Source: Phoronis ovalis
Lineage: Eukaryota > Phoronida > Phoronidae
Length of the DNA stretch: 20,725 bases
Reading direction: 5' to 3'
Assembly: GCA_028565635.1 (NCBI GenBank)
Contig: JAOXYB010110714.1
Coordinates: 1-20,725, forward strand
The notes under the pieces were generated by a model. It had not been told where the DNA came from, ran no database searches, and saw nothing but the letters and a program-made list of their open reading frames with translations. Of this stretch, positions 9,801-18,800 are shown in pieces (the stretch's first letter is position 1; every line of letters begins with the position of its first letter). Position numbers and translations under genes: made by a program.

Positions 9801-12800
9801 ATTCAATGACATATTGCTGCAGGGAAATGATTAATATAAAATATAATTCAATCTGAATCTTACATCTGCCCATCAGTGTTTTTTTTAAACTTTGTAGAAT
9901 GACCTTCATCGTGTGATGCAAAAATCTCAATCTGCTTTATCGCAGCAATTAACAATGCTGTGTGCCACATTAGTGTGCCTCTGCTTTACAAGGTAATTAT
10001 TGTTCAGCTTTCTGCTTTTAGCCAATTTAACTATCATTCAACACAATTCTGTATTTGATTATATCTGCCAATTATTGAATTTCTGGTAATAAGCTGATAA
10101 TTTTGTAATAGGAATTCTGTGTTTAATAATAGCGAATACATGTCATTTGGCTTAGACATGTATAATAACTCTGTTTGAAATTGATAGCATTATCTGACTG
10201 TGCAATATACTTTATTATATTTATTATTATGCTACTATTGCTTAAAAGCACTTATATATGTTCTTGGTTGTTTTCCAGCGTTTGCGGAATTCAGCATTTA
10301 CAACGTGGGGGAAATTATCAAATTGGTTTATTTGACTCGTTATGGTTCGTGATTGTGACCTTCTCTACAGTTGGTTATGGTGATTTAACTCCGGATATTT
10401 GGCCTAGTCAACTGTTTATGATGATCATGATAGTGGCTGCGTTAATGGTTCTACCATCTCAGGTACGGGTCAATGTATTAGTTTCATTTGTGTAAGTTAA
10501 ATTTATAGCTGTCAAGTCTCCTGTTGTTAAAGTGAGACTCCGGCGTTCTAGCTCGATTTCTGCCATTGTTTTCAATAGAAAATTGTCCGAAAGATACCAA
10601 ATCACCCGCTCGAAAATTCTGCCACCTTGACAGGTATGTAGATTTGTTAACGATTTCAAAAGAATGGATGTTGGGTGATTGTTGGTTCGACAAGCCTAGT
10701 TCTCACAGTAATGTGGCATTGTTCTTTCGAAACTTTCAAATTACAGACATTTCATTATAAGTTAAAATATTTGTCCATTTTTGCCATATGCATGCTTCCT
10801 TAGACGGTTGTTGTGGTTTCAAAAGTATTGACCATCAGATATTAAATGTTTAATGATTGCAGTTTGAACAGTTAGCGTATACCTGGCTAGAACGACAGAA
10901 ACAGGGAGGAACATACAGCAGTCACCGAGCACAGACAGAAAAACATGTTGTAGTCTGTACCACAACATTACATGCAGACACTGTCATGGATTTCTTGAAT
11001 GAGTTTTATGCTCATCCAAAACTGCAGGTATCGTAGAAAAATTTGTTTTGAGCACTAGAAGTATTGTAAAGTTTTAATTAATTGCATATTATTTAATTAG
11101 GAGTAATATGACTGAGTATAATTTTGTGAAGTTATACTGTATTAGGGAATTGTGGTGCGGAATTCCTAAGATTTTTGGTTAAAAGTGCTACCATAATTGA
11201 AAATAATTAGAATACTCTAGAAGTTCATGGTACAATTCAGATCTGACTTATGGATTAATTTTAGATTATATACCAAGCAAAACAGTTCCAGAGTCTTTTA
11301 TTTTCTGAGAACAAAATTCTATGAACGTGCGACTGCAATAAATTGAACGATTCGTTTTCTTCAGGATTTCTATGTGGTGCTTCTGTCACCTTGTGAATTA
11401 GATCCCACTATGAAGCTGATCTTACAAATACCAATATGGGCTCAAAGAGTTATCTACATACAAGGGTCTGCTCTCAAGGACAGTGACTTGGCAAGATGCA
11501 GGTTTGATTTACAAATAATTATGTGGAAAATTCATGGGACTTAGGGTCATAGACCAGCTCGCAGTTATTTTATCAAAATATGGTGTATGGCTGGAATAAG
11601 TAATGGTTCACTTAGTAAACAAAGCATAATACGCATTTATTGCTGTTAATAGCTGGTTTTTAAAAGCAAGTAAAGTAACAAGTAAAAACAGCTTGTTTAG
11701 CAGGTTACCTCTTCCCACCATTTCACAAAGGATGAAGAAGGTGTTATGATTGAAAGGTTAAAAAGTAAAAATGATAAGAGTTGGAATGTACCTCTCTGTG
11801 AACTTTACCATGATCATAATGCTGTTTAATAGTTGATTAATTGTTCTGAAGTTTTTCTTTGATTTTTAGAATGCAGGATGCAGAAGCTTGTTTTGTACTT
11901 GCTGCCCGTAATTATGCTGACAAAACTGCAGCAGATGAGCATACCATTATGAGGTCATGGGCAGTCAAGGATTTTGCTCCTACTTGCCCTCAATACATAC
12001 AGATATTTCGCCCAGAAAGCAAATTCCATGTCAAATTTGCAGGTAGGCAAATAAAATATCGTGAAAAATTGTCTTTATGCATTAGTTATATTAAATTAAA
12101 ATTCTACTTTGGTGAAAAAATAGAATAATTTAACACTTCGGGACAACCAGGGCAAAATTGAGTAATGCTCAACACATTTATTCTTATGAATATCTGATAG
12201 GTGCTGTAATTGTCATCACATGCAACCATGTACTCAGTAGAAATTTTACAAATGTTTCTGAAAATATAGTCAAGTATATCTGATTGAGTTTGTTATTTTT
12301 GTTATAGAACATGTTGTGTGTGAGGATGAGTTTAAGTATGCATTGTTATCCAATAATTGTCTGGCGCCAGGAACATCTACTTTAGTCACACTACTTCTGC
12401 ATACATCACGCGGACAGTAAGTGCCACTCAAATTGGATTTATAATTGCTACTCGATATTTGAATAGCTTGACTAAAAGGTAGAGTGGATGAAATTAGATA
12501 CTGAAATGATGGATTTTACATGCCATATAAGTAAAAAATAATGTTGAGCATCCATTCATGAATTGTGTGCTTTGTTTATTTGTGGTTAACTTACTTTGTC
12601 CAAAATCCTTACACCAACAAAATGGAAAAAAACGGACAATTTATGTGTCAAGTATTATAAAGAGAACACTTGATACTTCAGTTACGAAAATATATTCACC
12701 ATTTGACACTAAAGTTTTGAATTTGATTTTCAGAGAAGGGCAAACTTCTAATGAAGACTGGCAGAGAGTGTATGGTCGTTGTTCTGGAAATGAAATCTAT

Positions 12801-15800
12801 CATATTAACCTAAGTGACAGCCAGTTCTTTGGTGAATATGAGGGAAAGAGTTTTACATATGCCTCTTTTCATGCTCATAGAAAGTATGTTTTTGTATACT
12901 TTTTGTAGAGTAAAATAATGAGAATCAGTCACTGTTTTCTGTAAATATTTTGTTGCATACTCACTCTTTATATTTATTTTACTGTAACCTTGATAAATTT
13001 TATTGTCTGTTGGAAATTACATCCAGTTTTGATGAGAATAAATAAAATCAATATCCTGTTATGTTCCATGGAGTCCATATTATGAAATCAATTGTAGACA
13101 GTGATCTTATTTCCATAAAAGCTCACTGTGAAATTATTTTTTTGAATAAAACATATGAATTGTTATCCAGCAGAAAAGTGGTCTGGGTTATTTAGTGTTC
13201 ATATCAATTCTGCTTGTTTCAGATATGGTGTTAGTTTAGTTGCTGTTCATACTAATCTGCCTGGTTCCCACTTACAACTCAACCCCGGTCCACGACATAT
13301 CATGAAATGTACAGATACTTGTTTTTACATGAGTATAACAAAAGAAGAGAATTCGGCCTTTATATTAGCGCATCCCAATGATAAAGATACAAGGATGGAT
13401 AAATTGAAACCGCCATCTGCGGATGGACAGCAGAGTTCTGTGGTAGCTAGTATGATAGCTGGAGTCGGTAAGTCGAATGTGAAGGCAAAAAAATGTGAAG
13501 ATGGTTTTAAAGCTAGTCAAATCTTAAAATTGCTTGTTAAGGAAAGTACAGGCTTTTAGCGTAATTTTCTTTGTGACAACTGTTGAAATAGAAAAATGTT
13601 GTCTATTAACTAGCAATAATTAAAATTAAATGTCATAGGATTCAAGCACGTCATGTTACTTTGATTAATTTAGCTTTATGAGCTATTTCGAGTCATTTAT
13701 GACATAATTCTGTGTTTGTTGTTTTGATAGTAGATCTTCTGAACGTGAACAATCAGTCTTTCTATTTTTGATTGTTTTCCAGGTACTTTAGCACTAGAAT
13801 TACAACACACTCGCACAGCAGCACAGCAACGGTCTACGTTGTCTGAGAGCAACAGTAACAATGCCATTAAAATAGATGAAACGGATGACACTAGTGATTT
13901 ACCAGATTTACCACGACTTAAACTAGAGTTACCACGAGGTATGTAAAAAATTACATGAATGCTCTCTAACAGAAAGTTGGATCTGTTGTCAGAATTTTGA
14001 TGCCCCACTAGTCATGCATACCTGTCAACTTTGGAAAATGCCAGATAGGGAGATTTTCCCGAGGACGTGCCAAAGGCTAGGGGGGTCCTGCGGCACGCTC
14101 CCCCATAAAATTTTGAATAAATGGCTTAATTTGATGCATTCTGAGCTATTTTGGACTACTTTGATAGTATTCAATGCATTTTTTTTTTACCTTTTTATAA
14201 CTTATTTCATTAAAAATAACAAAAAAAATTATTTGCTGTCATTGTCATTTATTGCACATACCAATTTGGTGACTGCTATAAGGCTTCCTTCGTATATTTC
14301 CGTGATATGAGCTGAAAAATTTTGGATCCAATTTTGCTGTTATACACCTTTTTGTCAGTCTCTTGAGTCCATTAATTATCTGTGAGGATGAACAATCGAT
14401 GATGCTGAAGGACACGATAATTACATTTTATTTTTTGTTATAAAATTTTCTTTCATAAATAAAAATTAAGTTGAATGCGCTGTGAATAACTTCAAACATT
14501 GCTTGATGTGATTGTTAGGTTTGACCATACAGAGTCTGAATAAACGTCCAAGTATTGCTCCAGTGCCAGCTTTACTAAGTCTGTTAGAAAGCAATGATAT
14601 TGAAATCAATGTGGAGTCGGAAACTGATGATGATGACCTTGATAGCACTGATGGCAGTATGGCGTGGGATGAATCTTCCGAGGAGTAAGATATTCAACTT
14701 CATTTTAAATCTCCTGTAAAGAAATGTTTTTGATGAGAAACAAAAAAAATTTTTATTAAAACTTCCATGTCCTCTTCTCTAAAAAATGCATGTGTCTATT
14801 TAACTTGATTTGCATCCCGTTTGATTCCAATTTTAATTTTTATCAGTCAGTTTCAACATAAAGTTGTTTAATTTTAAAAATGTGACTACTCTAAGTAGTT
14901 CAATAGAGGGTTTCAGAATGAAAAAAAATATATAGTTATGATAATGTCTGCCGATTAAGGTATATTGAAGTATTAATAGTAATATTGTGTAAACATTATC
15001 TGGGAAGTATATACACAATGTTTCAGACATTGTGTACATTATGCTGTTTGCCATCATATCAAAAATATAACAAGCTTTTGTCATGATTACTTTATTTCAG
15101 CTATGTGAGTGGTTTTCCTCCAATGACTCCATACATTGGCACTAGTCCCACCTTATGTCATCTCATGAAACAGAAGAGACCTTTATGTTGCCTTGAACTT
15201 GCCATTGTAAGTAAACCTTGGCCATGTACGTAGTTCAGTTGCTGGCCAGAGTGCTAGTAATTAAAAAACAGTTTGTCGAAAGTAAATTTATGAGTACTCA
15301 ATAATGTTACTTTCAGTACTAATTTCATCATTTCATGCAATATTTTGAATTTTTTTTAACATGTGGTGAAAATATTCAAAAAAGATCAACACTTGACGTA
15401 CCTTCTCAACTAACATGTGGGCTTAACCATAGTCAATTTTTGTTTATTATCTCGAAAGACAGAAGCACGATAATCCCTTTATTTCTGTATAAAGTGTCAC
15501 GAAAGTCTTGACGCCAATCAAATTGCAGCTTACAGTAATAGGTATAACAGTGGACTAAGCTGATAGGGGGTTGATCACACACATTCTGTCCTGCCAGAGT
15601 CTATCTGTAGTCAGCTAAGCAAAAAGCAAGTTCCTTGGCTATACCTATTCAGAATGAGTCATAATTAATGATAGAATAGACATGGTAGGCAACAATGGAT
15701 CATGCAGAGAGAAAGGCTCATCTCAGTTGGCAACAAGAGTTTAATGATGTAATTATTTCACTCTTGCCAAATTGAAGGAATATAACAACAATTGACTATG

Positions 15801-18800
15801 GTTAAACCCAGACGTTAGTTGAGAAGGCCCGGAAAACTAACGGATAGATTAGGTCAGACTGTTGACGTACGTATCTTGGGGGGCTTTGTGTAGCCCAATA
15901 TAATATGGAAAGAAGACATTCATAATTTTGACATACGGTCTGGTATCGTAACATACCAGACAAGAACTGCTGCATGTATGAGAACTCTTTGTTATATAGA
16001 ACACCAATGTAGGTTTAAAATTGTGTTTACTGCCTATTCAAAAAAGATTTTGTCTTAATCTAGAAAAGTCGTGTTTAAATATTGTAATTGTAAATAAGAC
16101 TATGTGGACTGTTTCACGCTTTTTGCCGCAACATTTTTAACATGTGAGATAAAAACTGTTATTTTTTAATACTTGTTATATAATCATTTTTCTTCCTTGC
16201 AGACCTGTGAACACTGTAGTTTTGGCAGTGCTAAAGATTACAACTGGTCAAACAAAGTTACAATCCTAGCAGCAGACTTTGCTAGTAATGGCTTATATAA
16301 TTTTATTGTACCTTTGAGATCTCACAGCAGACCAAAAACTGTACTTAATCCAGTCGTGTTAATATTAGAAAGAAGGTAAATACATTTTCGTGGGCACAAA
16401 AAATTTGTGATAACCCTATATTGTGCATGTAGTAGATCAGGTTTTGAATGCATTTCTTGAGCTACTAGCCTTTGATAAGGCACTGTGTCTATCTTTTAAG
16501 TGCTCAAAGAACTAATCAAAGGGGCTTATTATATATCACAGTTGTATATTGTAGTGTTTTTAGTTATTATTCAGAACATGCTGATCTTGAAAAAAAAACA
16601 AAACAGTTTAATTGTTCTGTTAAGATGCTTGTGTTTTGAACATTGATAGGTTGCATAATAACTCACATGAAGATGTTTTTCTTTCAGACCGGAGCTAATA
16701 TTCTTAGAAACGATCTCCTATTTTCCAATGGTTTACTGGATGATTGGCTCTATCGACTGGTATGTGTGTATACCTTCGACCACTGTTTAACTTGATTCTG
16801 AAAAAACTTTCAAGTTTAGATTTTCAAAAAAGTATTTAACATTATTATTATTATACTTTAAATTAATAAAAGTTTTTATTATTTAATATTTATTCTATGA
16901 TTAAATAACATTTACTTAATATCAAGTAGTAAATCGTTTTTTAATAATTTACATACTGTTTAACAAATATCCGATGCAGTTGCTGTAATTTTTGAGATTA
17001 ATCATTCTATTCAAGATGGAGCATTTTTAAATGTCAAAAAAGACAGCTTTAAACATCAAATGATTCATTCACTGATAGATTTTAATTTTTTTATTCCAGC
17101 CTTGATGATCTGTTGCGAGCTGGTATAAATTTTGCTGACAATGTTGTTGTAGTAAACAAGGAGAGTTCAAACTGCCAAGAAGAGGACTATTTGTCTGATT
17201 GCAACACAATCGTAGCTGTGCAAACAATCTTCAGGTATTCATGTACAACTCACAATAATGTACTAGACAATTTATAAATAAATTTTTCCATGTTATTCTG
17301 TTCTGGAGTGTTCACCTTTTAGCTTTTTTTCTTTCGTCCTGTTTTTCTTTTTCCTTATTGATTGCATCTTATCACAGCACAATCTCTGGCTGTTGTTTTC
17401 GAATGATCGCAAGTGTTGCTTCAGATAGCTACACAAAGAAATTTGTTTTTTCACGGTTACTCGGTCATTTAAAAATACAACAGGCTAGCTAGTATTTGTG
17501 TACCTATTTTGAACAGGTTGAAACGTTTAGTGACTTGACACTGATATTGCACAACACTTCAGTACAGGTCAGGGTTAGGGTTAGGGAATCTTATACCATT
17601 ACCATTATTTTTGGGTGCTTTTTCAGACTGTTTCCAACCACTAATATTATAACAGAGCTTGTGCAATCTTCCAATATGAGATTTATGCAGTTCAGAGCAA
17701 AGGATCATTATGCTCTCAATCTCTCAAAGGTAGAAAAGGTACGTCATTGTAAAAATATATTTCTTAAAAAAGAGACTATTTTTAAATTTATAAAATTGTT
17801 GGAAGATCTTTATATGCACAATTTTAAATTATTTAATATTTTGCAGAGAGAAAAAGAGAGAGGGTCGCATATTTCCTACATGTTTAGATTGCCATTTGCA
17901 GCTGGTAATGTTTTTAGTGCCTGTATGCTGGATACCCTTCTGTATCAGGTATGTTTTAATTTGTTCTTGATGTAGGTGCACTACTCTATATGCAACCTGC
18001 CATTTTTTTACTGATTTTGTTTTAGAAGATTAATCCGTTTATATTAAGTACAGACACAGTAAGGTATAATATTTCATAAATGTACTAAACTGAATTATCG
18101 TCATTGAGTATAACTGGAAAAAAAGAATGTCATACCTTCAAAATCTATGTGTCATATAAAGATTTTTCCATACATGAATTTACTTTAAATTTGTCAGTTT
18201 TTCAGAAGGGCTTAATTTTTCTTCGTCTGTAAAATGAAGTTTATGCAGAAATAAAATTTCTTTTACATTTTTATCATTTAAAATTGCAGGCTTTTGTCAA
18301 ACCATATTTAATCACATTTGTTCGCTTACTACTGGGTGTTGATCAGGCAGTTGGATCAGGTCATCTATCCTGTGTAAGTGCATTATTCGCTGCTTTGCAT
18401 GATATTAATACAAAAACAGATTGTTTAGCTAAGTATTAACAAATCACTTTGATGCAGATTTAGCAGTAAAAATATGAAACCTAATCAGCATTCATTATGT
18501 GTTATTATACAGTGCCACATTGAATCAGAGATTGAATTAAACAGGTCAGAAGAATTCAACACTCAGTCATTTAATTCTTTATTAAATACTTTAAAAAATC
18601 TCTATTCTTCAAAGGGACCTGCCAGATAAAACTAACTGCTTACGTTTGTGGGAATCATATGAAATAGTCCTTGTATGTTATACATTAAGTGTCAATTGTT
18701 TTATCAGATGAGAATAACTAAAGATGATATGTGGATTCGTACTTACGGTCGTCTGTACCAGAAACTTTGCTCAACAACGTGTGCTATACCAATTGGAATA

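Noticed and set aside
10175-10278. Hydrophobic extension upstream of the pore exon ([11 protein letters not shown]), looking like an extra membrane segment
   Set aside because: It is AT-rich intron read in the exon frame. The intron is 286 bp, so retention breaks frame from exon 7, and acceptor ttttccag at 10278 restores the conserved CGIQHL start.
10459-10760. Overlapping open frames on both strands of intron 8, considered as a hidden exon ending at CTTGACAG/gtatgt
   Set aside because: No acceptor and no Slo2 homology; the patch is better explained by the 125 bp inverted-end element.
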